A stretch of 64,000 nucleotides of DNA. Origin: Aeromicrobium sp. Root472D3 (GTDB lineage: Bacteria; Actinomycetota; Actinomycetes; Propionibacteriales; Nocardioidaceae). Shown here one piece after another: positions 38,066 through 49,144 of this stretch. Where the stretch lies: contig NZ_LMET01000001.1 in NCBI RefSeq assembly GCF_001426485.1, positions 2,594,121 through 2,658,120 of the forward strand, in the 5' to 3' direction. Made by a program: the position numbers and the translations under genes. The notes under the pieces are model-generated. The model saw only the letters and a list, made by a program, of their open reading frames with translations, was not told the DNA's origin and ran no database searches. Each line of letters opens with the position of its first letter. Position 1 is the stretch's first letter.

Positions 38066-39175
38066 CTACTTGACGCCGTTCTCCTCGCAGAGCTTCGCGA
38101 AGTCGGCGGTGCAGATGTCGGAGGCCTTCAGGTCTCCGGCGTCGACGACGGCCTGGACGTTGGTCTTGTCGATCGCGACCGGGTCCAGCAGGATCGACGG
38201 GACGTCACGGCTGCCCGTGTCGTCCTTGACGGTGCCCGTGGTCTTGACGTCCTCGCCCTTGACCATGGCGATCGCCGTCTCGGCGAGTGCCTTGGCCTGG
38301 CCGGTGGCCGACTTCTGGATCGTCATGCACTGGTCACCCGTGAGGATGTTCTGCAGACCCTCGACCGAGGCGTCCTGACCGGTGACCGGCACCTTGCCGT
38401 TCTGGCCGTTCTTCTTCAGGATCGAGATGACGCCGCCCGCGAGGCCGTCGTTGGCCGCGTAGACGCCGTCGACCTTGCCGCTGACCTTCGTGTAGAGCTG
38501 CTCGAAGATCGTGACGGCCTTGTCGTTGTCCCAGTCCGGGACGGCCTGCTCGGCGGCGTTCTTGTACGTCGACACCTTGTCGAGGACGCTGTGCGCACCC
38601 TCGGAGAACAGGGTCGCGTTGTTGTCGGTCGGCGAGCCGTTCAGGTAGATGATGTTGGCGTCGGTCTTGCCGTCGGCCTCGAGGCACTTCTGCAGGCCCT
38701 CGCCCTGCAGGGCGCCGACCTTGCTGTTGTCGTACGAGATGTAGACGTCGGCCGAGCCGCCGAGGGTCAGACGGTCGTAGTCGATCGTCTTGACGCCCTG
38801 CTTGGCCGCCTTGGCCTCGATGGCCGCACCCGAGTCGGAGTCGAGGTTGACGATCGCGAGGACCGTCACGCCGTCGGTGATCATGCCGTCGGCGATCGTC
38901 GCCATCTTGTCGGCGTCGCCCTCGGCGTTCTGGACGTCGTAGTCGACGTCGGCAGCCTTGAAGGCCGCCTCGAGCGCCGGCTTGTCAGCGCTCTCCCACC
39001 GCACGGACGACTTGGTGTCCGGGAGGATGACGCCGATCTTGCCCTTGGCCGCGCTGTCGCCGCCGCCGGTGCTGCCGCCGTCGCTGCCACCACTGCTGTC
39101 GCTGCTGCCGCACGCGCTGAGCGCGAGAGTCAAACCCATGACCGATGCCAGCACGAGATTGCGTGTCCGCTTCAC
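38066..39175 (-). CDS. xylF: Xylose ABC transporter substrate-binding lipoprotein (XylF-type)
   Basis: A 369-residue periplasmic-type sugar-binding lipoprotein. The signal peptide ends at LTLALSAC near residue 23 and is followed by a long Gly/Ser/Asp linker (GSSDSSGGSDGGSTGGGDS). The type I binding fold has KIGVILPDTKSSVRWESADKPALEAAF, VLAIVNLDSDSGAAIEAK, the XylF-typical YLNGSPTDNNATLFSEGAHSVL and VPVTGQDASVEGLQNILTGDQCMTIQKS. I chose the GTG at 39175 because GGAGG lies 7 bases upstream and it gives a clean signal peptide; in-frame codons before it add polar residues. Confidence 0.94.
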   Translation of the reverse strand: MKRTRNLVLASVMGLTLALSACGSSDSSGGSDGGSTGGGDSAAKGKIGVILPDTKSSVRWESADKPALEAAFKAADVDYDVQNAEGDADKMATIADGMITDGVTVLAIVNLDSDSGAAIEAKAAKQGVKTIDYDRLTLGGSADVYISYDNSKVGALQGEGLQKCLEADGKTDANIIYLNGSPTDNNATLFSEGAHSVLDKVSTYKNAAEQAVPDWDNDKAVTIFEQLYTKVSGKVDGVYAANDGLAGGVISILKKNGQNGKVPVTGQDASVEGLQNILTGDQCMTIQKSATGQAKALAETAIAMVKGEDVKTTGTVKDDTGSRDVPSILLDPVAIDKTNVQAVVDAGDLKASDICTADFAKLCEENGVK

Positions 39176-39237
39176 CAGACCGCCTCCACTTCCTCCGTTG
39201 TGCGTCCTGGCCGAGGATGTTTCGCCCACGTAACGCG

Positions 39238-39258
39238 TTTGTTGTTTGGGACAACGTA
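39238..39258. promoter_or_regulatory. xylF operator dyad overlapping the -10
   Basis: TTTGTTGT and ACAACGTA (6 of 8 pairs) flank TTGGG. The minus-strand hexamer TATACG (39260-39255), the likely -10, is partly covered. A perfect half-site ACAACAAA recurs at 39291-39298 upstream. This is the expected type of ROK repressor operator. Confidence 0.55.
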
Positions 39259-39337
39259 TAGCGTGGCGGGGGTCACGTCCAGCAACTCGGACAACAAATT
39301 GGTGCGGCGGACGACATTTCGTCCGGTCACGGGCACG

Positions 39338-39374
39338 ACGAAGGGGTGCCGCCGGTTCGGCGACACCCCTTCGT
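39338..39374 (-). terminator. Hairpin terminator downstream of acnA
   Basis: Eleven-base arms ACGAAGGGGTG and CACCCCTTCGT enclose an inner helix CGCCG/CGGCG. It lies 33 bases past the acnA stop and should separate acnA from the xylF operon on the same strand. Confidence 0.85.
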
Positions 39375-39406
39375 ACCCTCTGACCTGCGCAGATGCGCAG
39401 CGGACG

Positions 39407-42097
<2,691 letters not shown>

Positions 42098-42151
42098 CGT
42101 CATTCTCCTTCGAGAGGTCTGTTCCATCCTGCCCAGCGGCGCCCGACGGCG

Positions 42152-42170
42152 CACGGTCAGGCTCACCTAA
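42152..42170 (-). promoter_or_regulatory. DtxR/IdeR-like iron box upstream of acnA
   Basis: Reading towards acnA, TTAGGTGAGCCTGACCGTG matches the consensus TTAGGTTAGSCTAACCTAA at 14 of 19 positions and keeps the palindromic core. It lies 54 bases before the acnA ATG. Aconitase is a known iron-responsive gene in corynebacteria and mycobacteria, so control by a DtxR/IdeR protein is plausible. Confidence 0.5.
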
Positions 42171-42182
42171 CCCGGGACCACG

Positions 42183-42206
42183 ATGTATCTTGATATCAAG
42201 ATACAT
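42183..42206. promoter_or_regulatory. 24-bp perfect palindrome upstream of acnA
   Basis: The half-site ATGTATCTTGAT and its complement join without a spacer, giving 24 perfectly symmetric bases with core TCTTGATATCAAGA. It lies between the acnA promoter region and the end of the upstream same-strand RDD gene. The form fits a MarR-family operator; TamR, which I recall as a regulator of aconitase in Streptomyces, is a candidate, unverified. Confidence 0.75.
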
Positions 42207-42239
42207 GATGTCGAGACGATCCGCACGCGACGCGCGCCG

Positions 42240-42950
42240 TCAGAACAGGTCGGGGAACCGGAGCACCTGGGCGAAGAACGCGATGTAGGCCAGCGCGACC
42301 GACAGCAGGCCGACGACGCCCAGCACCTCGATGACGGTCAGCACCCGGCTGCGTCGCTCGGACGTCACGGCGCGCTCCCCCACCCCCAGCACGACGCGCG
42401 TGCCGACCAGCCGGTCGGCGAGCCCCCGGTCGGTCGACAGCAGGAGGGGGACCAGCAGCACCAGCAGCGCGAGGTAGGCCGCTCCCCCGACGTGCCAGGC
42501 CTCGGGCGTCAGCCGGCGCAGCACCGTCGGCAGGCCGACCGGGACGGCGGCCGCGGCGAGGTCGAGCAGCACCGCCATCACGACACCGCGCAGCACGCCG
42601 CGCAGCGCGCCGGTGGGGGCACCGGTCCGGACGTCGACGACCGCGAGCCCGACCCGGTGCTTGCCGATGCTGTGGCCCCGGAGGCCCTGCCGCAGGCCGT
42701 TGTTGACCACGACGAACAGCTCGCCGACGATGAGCCCGACCAGGACGAGGTGCTCCGACAGCGTCACCGACCAGAGGTCGCGCGTCGCACCGTCGTCGAC
42801 GGCGAGCTGCACGACCTCGGCGACGACGTAGAGCAGCGCGCCCGCCGAGAACGCGGCGCTGAACAGCAGGGCGTCCTGGCCCAGCGCCTCGCGCCGCAGC
42901 CGGCGGACCGTGCTGGCCGTGGTGGTCCCGGACGTGCCGCTCGTCGTCAT
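42240..42950 (-). CDS. RDD-like membrane protein
   Basis: A 236-residue protein with about five transmembrane helices. The soluble N-terminus (VRRLRREALGQDALLFSAA) leads into helices, and the RDD-type block GLRQGLRGHSIGKHRVGLAVVDVRTGAPTGALRGVLRGVV is followed by STDRGLADRLVGTRVVLG. RDD proteins are poorly understood; some affect ion balance. The ATG at 42950 is 7 bases after the stop of the zinc-ribbon membrane protein, so the two are an operon. Its last bases precede the acnA operator region. Confidence 0.8.
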   Translation of the reverse strand: MTTSGTSGTTTASTVRRLRREALGQDALLFSAAFSAGALLYVVAEVVQLAVDDGATRDLWSVTLSEHLVLVGLIVGELFVVVNNGLRQGLRGHSIGKHRVGLAVVDVRTGAPTGALRGVLRGVVMAVLLDLAAAAVPVGLPTVLRRLTPEAWHVGGAAYLALLVLLVPLLLSTDRGLADRLVGTRVVLGVGERAVTSERRSRVLTVIEVLGVVGLLSVALAYIAFFAQVLRFPDLF

Positions 42951-42957
42951 GGTGCTC

Positions 42958-45642
42958 CTATCGCATCGACCGCACGTAGGCCACGAGCTTGCGCCCGTCC
43001 CGCACGCGGTCCTCCCAGGTGATGCCGATCCCCAGCAGGACGGCGCTGACGACGGCGATGAGCACGACCCGCGGCGCGGCGTTCGCGTACGGCCCGATGT
43101 TGAACAGCACGATCAGCAGCAGGATCGACGTGCCGGCCACGAACGGGGCCTGCCAGCCCAGCCGGACCGCGACCGCGAGCACGACGAGAGCGCCGAGCCC
43201 GAGCAGCAGCGCGCGGAGCCCGGTGGGATCGGCCAGCGACTGCGGCACGCTCGGCAGCAGGGCGAGGGCCAGTCCGGGGCCGAGCAGCGTCCAGGTGCTC
43301 GCATCGGGGCGTCGGGCCGTGGCCCAGACCCCCGCGGCGAGCGCCGCGGCGCCGAGGGGAAGCGTGTACGCCTCGACGAACGAGAAGCCGCTGTCGACGA
43401 TCAGGGCGACGTACGCGACCACCAGGGCCGACATGCCCGGCCACACCAGCCAGCGGCGTCCGCCGGCGACGAGCGCCAGGGCGATCAGTCCGACGCCGGC
43501 GACCGTCCAGCGCACCGCGATGCCGCCCGATCCGGCGGGCACCAGCAGGGCGCCGGCGAGCGCTACCCCGGCCGCGATCTCGACGGCCGGCGAGACCGGG
43601 TGGTCGGGACGGACGAGGCGGGCGGCAGCCATCAGCAGCAGCGCCACGACGACGGCGACCAGGGGCGGCACGACGGAGTCGTCCACGTCGAGCAGCCCGA
43701 CCGTCGCCGCGGCGCCGGCGACGAGGAGGCCGGTACCGATCGCCGCGTGCGCCCGGGCGAGCCCGACGTCGCGGCTCGCGAGCGCGACGGCCCCGAGGAC
43801 CACGCCACCCACGAGCCAGGTCGCCGCGGACACACCGTGCGACGCCAGGGCGAGGGCCGAGGCGGCCAGGACGAGCGCCAGCGCGACGGGGGTCGGCACC
43901 GACGCCGGGCCCTGCGGCTCCGCGCCGGGGCGCAGCCGGGACCAGGCCGCGGCGGCGGCCAGGAGCAGCAGCACCGCCGCGACCCCCCACACCGCGGGGC
44001 GCAGGGCGACGACCGACGTGACCGAGCCGAGTGCCAGCGTCGAGCCCAGGACGGCGCCCCGCCGCGCCCGGACGGGCGCGAGCTCGGGCCATGCCGTCAC
44101 CCACCACGTCGTGGCGAGCAGGCCGACGAGCACGACCGGCACGACCCACGCGGCGTGGTCGTCGACCACGGTGGCGTCGAGACGCGCGCTCCAGCTCGAT
44201 CGCCAGACGTTGTCCAGGATCGAGCCCGCCGTGCCGAGCGCCTCGCCCACCAGCACGAGCTGGACAACCGCGACCGCAGCCACCGCGGGGACCGCTCCGG
44301 CGCGGGCCCCGCGCATCCAGTCGGTGGACCCCCTGGACGTGGCGGCCGTCAGCACCACCGCGAGGACCGAGAGGACCGCCCAGGCGACCTCGAGGCTGCC
44401 GGCCTCGACCGCCGGCGTGACGACCAGGGCCGAGGCACCGACCACGGCCAGTGCCACCGCCGGGATGCGCACGACCGGCACGACCGACGCGATGACGACC
44501 GACGCGACGACCATGAGCAGCAGCGGCCCGCCGTGGCCGCCCCGCGCGACGTCGTCGAGCGCGGGATGGGTCAGGAGCTCGACGACGGCCGCCCCGTAGG
44601 CGAAGACGTAGAAGCCCGCCACCACGACCCGGGCGACCGACGTCATCGACGCCGAGCCCACCGGCCGGGTCGCGAGCGCCAGCACCCCGGCGACCACGAG
44701 CGCGAGCAGCGCCCGCCACGCGAAGTCCCAGTCGTCGCCGATCGCACCGGCACCGACGCCGGCGACCGTGATCGCGATCCCGCCCGCGACGGCCGGGACC
44801 ACGAGGTCGGCGCGGACGTGCGGGCGCGCCCACGCCGAGATGCCCGCGGCCAGCGCCAGCGCGACGACACCCCAGACGAGCCACCCGCCCGCGACCTCGA
44901 GCGCGCCGAGGCCCACGAGGTCCTCGTGCCGCGCCGCGAAGAAGTCGAGCGTCAGCAGGGCCAGGAACACCGACCACACGGCCTCGGCCGACGCCCGCAG
45001 GGGACGGCGGGTGACCCACACGCCGAGCCCGCCGAAGACGGTCGTGACGGCCAGCAGGATCAGCGTGCGTCCGGCCAGGCCGATGTCCTCCCACGACCGG
45101 GTGACGAAGATCGACGCGGCCACGACCAGGCCGAACGCTCCGAGCACCAGCAGGATCGTGCCGACCGACCACGATCGATCGGTCGCGGTCGGCGCGGCCT
45201 CCGGCGGGCGCATGCGCCAGGCGGGGTCGGGGGCGGGCTGCGGGCCGGCGCCCGGCGCGGCCGGGACGGGCTCGGCGGCGGGCTGCGGTGGCGGAGGCGC
45301 GGGGAACACGGGTGTCGCGGGGCCCGGCACGAACGGCGGCGGCGGCTGGGACGGAGCGGCCGGAGCGGCAGGCGCCTGCGGCGGCGGGGACGGGGACGGC
45401 ACCGGCGGCGCGGGCGTCGACGGCGCGGGTGCCGGTGGCGCGGGGTGCGCGGCGGCCCGACCCGGTGCGGCCGCGCGCGGACGGCGGGCGGCACGGCCGA
45501 GCAGGTCGTCGGCCTGCAGCAGCACCTGCCACAGCTGACGCACCTCGACCGACGTGAGGTCGAGCCCGCAGTGCGGGCAGGCGGGTTGCCCCGCGATCGC
45601 GCCACGACAGTCCGGGCAGGCCTGCGGGTCGGCGAAGCGCAT
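42958..45642 (-). CDS. Zinc-ribbon, proline-rich, highly polytopic membrane protein
   Basis: An 894-residue protein I cannot assign to a named function. Residues 8-28 hold a zinc ribbon (CPDC and CPHCG). Residues 30-55 form a helix (EVRQLWQVLLQADDLLGRAARR). Residues 60-150 are a Pro/Ala linker (repeats of PAPPVPSPSPPPQ). The remainder has some 24-28 hydrophobic helices with short loops, e.g. VGTILLVLGAFGLVVAASIFV. This layout resembles DUF2157/SCO-type zinc-ribbon membrane proteins of actinobacteria. Start is the ATG at 45642; a GTG two codons earlier is possible. It is 7 bases ahead of the RDD gene and divergent from an ABC pair. Confidence 0.75.
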   Translation of the reverse strand: MRFADPQACPDCRGAIAGQPACPHCGLDLTSVEVRQLWQVLLQADDLLGRAARRPRAAAPGRAAAHPAPPAPAPSTPAPPVPSPSPPPQAPAAPAAPSQPPPPFVPGPATPVFPAPPPPQPAAEPVPAAPGAGPQPAPDPAWRMRPPEAAPTATDRSWSVGTILLVLGAFGLVVAASIFVTRSWEDIGLAGRTLILLAVTTVFGGLGVWVTRRPLRASAEAVWSVFLALLTLDFFAARHEDLVGLGALEVAGGWLVWGVVALALAAGISAWARPHVRADLVVPAVAGGIAITVAGVGAGAIGDDWDFAWRALLALVVAGVLALATRPVGSASMTSVARVVVAGFYVFAYGAAVVELLTHPALDDVARGGHGGPLLLMVVASVVIASVVPVVRIPAVALAVVGASALVVTPAVEAGSLEVAWAVLSVLAVVLTAATSRGSTDWMRGARAGAVPAVAAVAVVQLVLVGEALGTAGSILDNVWRSSWSARLDATVVDDHAAWVVPVVLVGLLATTWWVTAWPELAPVRARRGAVLGSTLALGSVTSVVALRPAVWGVAAVLLLLAAAAAWSRLRPGAEPQGPASVPTPVALALVLAASALALASHGVSAATWLVGGVVLGAVALASRDVGLARAHAAIGTGLLVAGAAATVGLLDVDDSVVPPLVAVVVALLLMAAARLVRPDHPVSPAVEIAAGVALAGALLVPAGSGGIAVRWTVAGVGLIALALVAGGRRWLVWPGMSALVVAYVALIVDSGFSFVEAYTLPLGAAALAAGVWATARRPDASTWTLLGPGLALALLPSVPQSLADPTGLRALLLGLGALVVLAVAVRLGWQAPFVAGTSILLLIVLFNIGPYANAAPRVVLIAVVSAVLLGIGITWEDRVRDGRKLVAYVRSMR

Positions 45643-45736
45643 GCCCACACTGTGTCGTGCGTGGCAGTCGGGCACAAGCACCGGTGGTGCGCGTCGGACC
45701 GCCGCCGGTTCCGCGGGCCGCACTACCGTGGGCGTC

Positions 45737-46384
45737 ATGGCCAAGACCCCGGCGACACCGCCGCTCCTGCGCGTCAGCGACCTGCACCGCAGCTTCGGCG
45801 AGCTGCACGTCCTCGAGGGGCTCGACCTCGAGCTGCGCAGCGGCGAGGCGCTGGCCCTCGTGGGCCCCAACGGCGCCGGCAAGTCGACGGCCCTGCGCTG
45901 CATCGCCGGGGCCGACCAGGCCACGAGCGGCACGGTCGAGCTCGACGGCGAGCCGCTCGACGAGCGGTCGGCCGCGACGCGTCGCGACCTCGCCGTCGTG
46001 ATGGACGATCTCGACTTCTTCCCCGACCTGAGCGTCGTCGAGCACCTCAACCTGCTCGCCCGCGCCCACCGGGTCGCCGGTGCCGACGCCGTCGTCGACG
46101 CCGTGCTGGCCGACGTCGGCCTCGAGCACCAGGCCGCGCAGCTGCCGGGCACGCTGTCGTCGGGGCAGCGACGCCGGCTCGCACTGGCCAGCGCCTTTGT
46201 CCGCCCCCGGCGGCTGCTGATCCTCGACGAGCCCGAGCAGCGTCTCGACGCCGCGGGCCTCGCGTGGCTGGCCGAGCGGCTGAACGCCGAGAAGGCCGAC
46301 GGACTGGGCGTCCTGCTCGTCAGCCACGACGCCGGCCTCGTCGAGGCCGTCGCGGACTGGATCCTCGACCTCGGCGACCTGTGA
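45737..46384 (+). CDS. ABC transporter ATP-binding protein
   Basis: A 215-residue ABC ATPase. Walker A is GPNGAGKSTALRCIAG near residues 40-55, the signature is GTLSSGQRRRLALASAF (SSGQ, not SGGQ), Walker B is RLLILDEPEQRLD (Gln where many have Thr), and VLLVSHDAGLVE is the H-loop. The ATG lies 7 bases after TACCGT (leaderless). It overlaps the permease gene by four bases. The pair is of the exporter/DUF6297 type; substrate is unknown. Confidence 0.88.
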   Translation: MAKTPATPPLLRVSDLHRSFGELHVLEGLDLELRSGEALALVGPNGAGKSTALRCIAGADQATSGTVELDGEPLDERSAATRRDLAVVMDDLDFFPDLSVVEHLNLLARAHRVAGADAVVDAVLADVGLEHQAAQLPGTLSSGQRRRLALASAFVRPRRLLILDEPEQRLDAAGLAWLAERLNAEKADGLGVLLVSHDAGLVEAVADWILDLGDL

Positions 46385-47877
46385 CGACCGTCGAGGCGAC
46401 CGGCGCCCGCTCGCTGCGCCGGCAGATGCGGGCGTGGCGTCGCGACCGCGCCGACACGACGCTCTACGAGCAGGCCTCCGAGGCGTACGTGTGGGTCTTC
46501 ACGATCGTGCTCGGCGGCGCGATGGCGATCAGCGCCATGGTGCAGACGCGGGTGAGCATCGCCTCGGCCTGCACCACGTCGACGTGCGACGACGCGCGCA
46601 CGTCGCTCGTCTGGGCCACCGTGGCCGGCATGGTCGCCACGACCCTGGCGGCGGCACAGGCGATCGGTCCCGTCATGGTGACGCCGGCCACCGGCGCGTG
46701 GCTGCTGACGACACCCGTCGACCGAGGCCCGTTGCTGCGCCGCCGGCTCGTCGCGGCGGCCGCTGCCGCGGCCGTCGCGTGCGCGGCGGTCGTCGCGGTC
46801 ACCGGGCTGCTGGCCGGGCTCGGGTACATCGAGATCGGTGTCCTGTCGGCCGGCACCGCGCTCGTCGGGGCCGGGGTCACCGCCTGCGCCGCGATCTGGC
46901 AGGCCCGCGACGGCCGGCCCACCCGGATCGCCGCGCTGCTGCTGGCGACCGCGACCGCCGTGTGGATGCTGCTCGTCGCGCTGGACGTCGAGCCGTCCAC
47001 GACCACCGGGTGGCTCGGGCGTCCCGCCGGCTGGGTCGCGGCCGGCGTCGCAGGAGCGGCCGCCGTGGCGCTGATCGTCCGAGCGGCCGCACGGGTCCCG
47101 CGACTGCTGCGCGCCCAGCTCGTGCCCGGCGGCTCCCTGCTCGCGAGCCTGTCGGGCGCTCTCGCCGGGCTCGACCTGTCGCTGGCGTACGACGTGCTGG
47201 TCGCCCGGCGGTGGCGCGACCGGGCCACGGTGCGGCCGTCGCGCGGCGGCCCCGAGGGCCTGTGGGCGCTGGTGTGGCGCGACGTCGTCCGGCTGCGGCG
47301 GGCCCCGGGTGCGCTCGCGGCCCTCGTCGCGGCGCTGCTCGTCCCCTACGTCGTGCTGCGCCTCGACCTCGACGACACCACGGTGCTCGCCAGCGCGCTG
47401 GCCGCCTTCCTCTGCGGGCTGTGGTCGTTCTCGGCACTGCGGACGACGGGCCGCAACCCCGGCCTGGTGCGCTGCTTCCCGATGTCGCTGGCCGAGGTGC
47501 GGTCGGCGACGCTCGTCGTCCCCGGCGGGCTGCTGCTCGTGTGGTCGCTCGCCGCCGCGCCGGCGATCGGGCGGTCGCTCGACGACCCGACGGTCGCCGA
47601 CACGCTGTTCGTCTCCGTCGCGACGGGCGCCACGGCACTGGCGGCGATCGCCCGGTGGATGCTCGCGCCGCCGCCCGACTACTCCATGCCGCTCATCGCG
47701 TCACCGACCGGCGCGATCCCCACCGGCCTCATCGGCAGCGCCCTGCGCGGCTTCGACATCGTCTTCCTCGGCGTGGTGCCGATGCTCGTGGCCCCGAACA
47801 GCACCGGCGCGCTCGTCTCGCTCGCGCTGACCGGCTCGGTCGTCAGCTACCTCGTCGCCCGCCGCTCACCCCGCTGA
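46381..47877 (+). CDS. ABC transporter permease, DUF6297-like
   Basis: A 498-residue membrane protein with about 10-12 helices. The first soluble part (RRQMRAWRRDRADTTLYEQASEAYVWVF) is basic, then helices alternate with the loop ALVWRDVVRLRRAPGAL, typical of actinobacterial ABC-2-like permeases. I recall the family as DUF6297 but cannot confirm. The GTG at 46381 overlaps the ATPase stop (GTGA), indicating obligatory pairing. Its end is 28 bases from the convergent RNA methyltransferase. Confidence 0.8.
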   Translation: MTTVEATGARSLRRQMRAWRRDRADTTLYEQASEAYVWVFTIVLGGAMAISAMVQTRVSIASACTTSTCDDARTSLVWATVAGMVATTLAAAQAIGPVMVTPATGAWLLTTPVDRGPLLRRRLVAAAAAAAVACAAVVAVTGLLAGLGYIEIGVLSAGTALVGAGVTACAAIWQARDGRPTRIAALLLATATAVWMLLVALDVEPSTTTGWLGRPAGWVAAGVAGAAAVALIVRAAARVPRLLRAQLVPGGSLLASLSGALAGLDLSLAYDVLVARRWRDRATVRPSRGGPEGLWALVWRDVVRLRRAPGALAALVAALLVPYVVLRLDLDDTTVLASALAAFLCGLWSFSALRTTGRNPGLVRCFPMSLAEVRSATLVVPGGLLLVWSLAAAPAIGRSLDDPTVADTLFVSVATGATALAAIARWMLAPPPDYSMPLIASPTGAIPTGLIGSALRGFDIVFLGVVPMLVAPNSTGALVSLALTGSVVSYLVARRSPR

Positions 47878-47905
47878 GCGCTTCCTCCCCGTGCGGGCAG
47901 CGGGC

Positions 47906-49144
47906 TCAGCGCGTGGCGGTGGGGGCCAGGACGGCCACGCACTCGACGTGGTGCGTCATCGGGAACAGCGCGAACGCGCGCAGACCCGCCAGCTCGTAGC
48001 CCCGCGCCGCGAACGACGCGAGGTCGCGGGCCAGCGCGGCGGGATCGCACGCGACGTAGACGATGCGGCGCGGCGCCAGGTCGACGATGCCCTGCACGGC
48101 CTTCTTCGCGCCCGTGCGCGGCGGGTCGAGCACCACGACGTCGGCGGTCTCGCCCAGCAGTCGCTGACGCAGGGCCCGCTCGACCGTCTCGCCGACCAGG
48201 GTCACCTGCGGCACGTCGTGCAGGTTGCGGCGGGCGTCGCGCGAGCCTCCCGGGTCGGACTCGACGCTGAGCACCGTGCCGGACTCCCCCACCCCGTCGG
48301 CCAGGAACGACGTGAACAGGCCGACGCCCGCGTACAGGTCGAGCACGGTGTCGCCGGCTGAGACATCGGCTCCCTCGAGCACCGCCGCGACCAGCGTCTC
48401 GGCGGCTGCCGGGTGCACCTGCCAGAACCCCGAGCCCGAGACGCGGAAGTCGACGTCGCGGACCTGCTCGGTCACGGCGCCGCGACCGCCGCGGACCGTC
48501 CCGTCGGTCGCGACGACCCCGCCGACCTCGGCCTCGACCTCGTCGCTGATGCTCGCGTCGGTCACCAGGAGCCGGTCGCCGGTGGACGAGACGATGCCCT
48601 CGACCGAGGTGTCGTCCCACGTGCGCCCGGTCACCCGCGGCAGGTCGGGGTGGGCGATGAGGCACCGCTCGACCGGGACGATCTCGTGCGAGCGGTGGCG
48701 GCGCAGACCCGGACGCCCGTCGGGGTCGACCGCGAACTGCACGCGGGTGCGCCAGCCGAGGGCGTCGGGCGTGACCGCCTCGACCTCGACGGCGCGGTCG
48801 ATGCCCGCCAGCCGACGCAGCTGCTCGCTCACGACGTCGCCGAGCAGACCGCGCTGCACCGCGGGGTCGACGTGCTGGAAGTCGCAGCCCCCGCACCCGC
48901 CGGGGCCCGCGTAGGAGCACGGCGCCTCGACCCGGCCCGGGGCGGCCCGCAGCACCTCGACGGCGTCGGCGCGCAGGAAGCTCGACGTCCGCTCGGTGAT
49001 CGCGAGGCGCACCGTCTCGCCCGGCAGGGCGTGGCGCACGAAGACGACCTGCCCGTCGAGGCGCGCGACGCAGTGGCCGCCGTGCGCGACGGGACCGACC
49101 TCGACGACCGGGCCGGCCTCGTCGACCGGGGGTGCCGTCGTCAT
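47906..49144 (-). CDS. RNA (uracil-5)-methyltransferase, TrmA/RlmCD-type
   Basis: A 412-residue class I SAM-dependent RNA m5U methyltransferase. A TRAM domain occupies about residues 10-65 (VGPVAHGGHCVARLDGQVVFVRHALPGETV). The iron-sulfur cysteines are in CSYAGPGGCGGCDFQH. The catalytic core has SGSGFWQVHPAAAE, the SAM motif VLDLYAGVGLFTSFLA, DVVVLDPPRTGAKK and the catalytic cysteine in YVACDPAALARDL. Target RNA is unknown. Its ATG overlaps the APC transporter stop (ATGA), and the order matches Rv2689c-Rv2690c of M. tuberculosis. Confidence 0.93.
   Translation of the reverse strand: MTTAPPVDEAGPVVEVGPVAHGGHCVARLDGQVVFVRHALPGETVRLAITERTSSFLRADAVEVLRAAPGRVEAPCSYAGPGGCGGCDFQHVDPAVQRGLLGDVVSEQLRRLAGIDRAVEVEAVTPDALGWRTRVQFAVDPDGRPGLRRHRSHEIVPVERCLIAHPDLPRVTGRTWDDTSVEGIVSSTGDRLLVTDASISDEVEAEVGGVVATDGTVRGGRGAVTEQVRDVDFRVSGSGFWQVHPAAAETLVAAVLEGADVSAGDTVLDLYAGVGLFTSFLADGVGESGTVLSVESDPGGSRDARRNLHDVPQVTLVGETVERALRQRLLGETADVVVLDPPRTGAKKAVQGIVDLAPRRIVYVACDPAALARDLASFAARGYELAGLRAFALFPMTHHVECVAVLAPTATR

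Noticed and set aside
39291..39298. Second full operator upstream of xylF
   Set aside because: Only one half-site is perfect; the left arm does not match, so I list it as a half-site.
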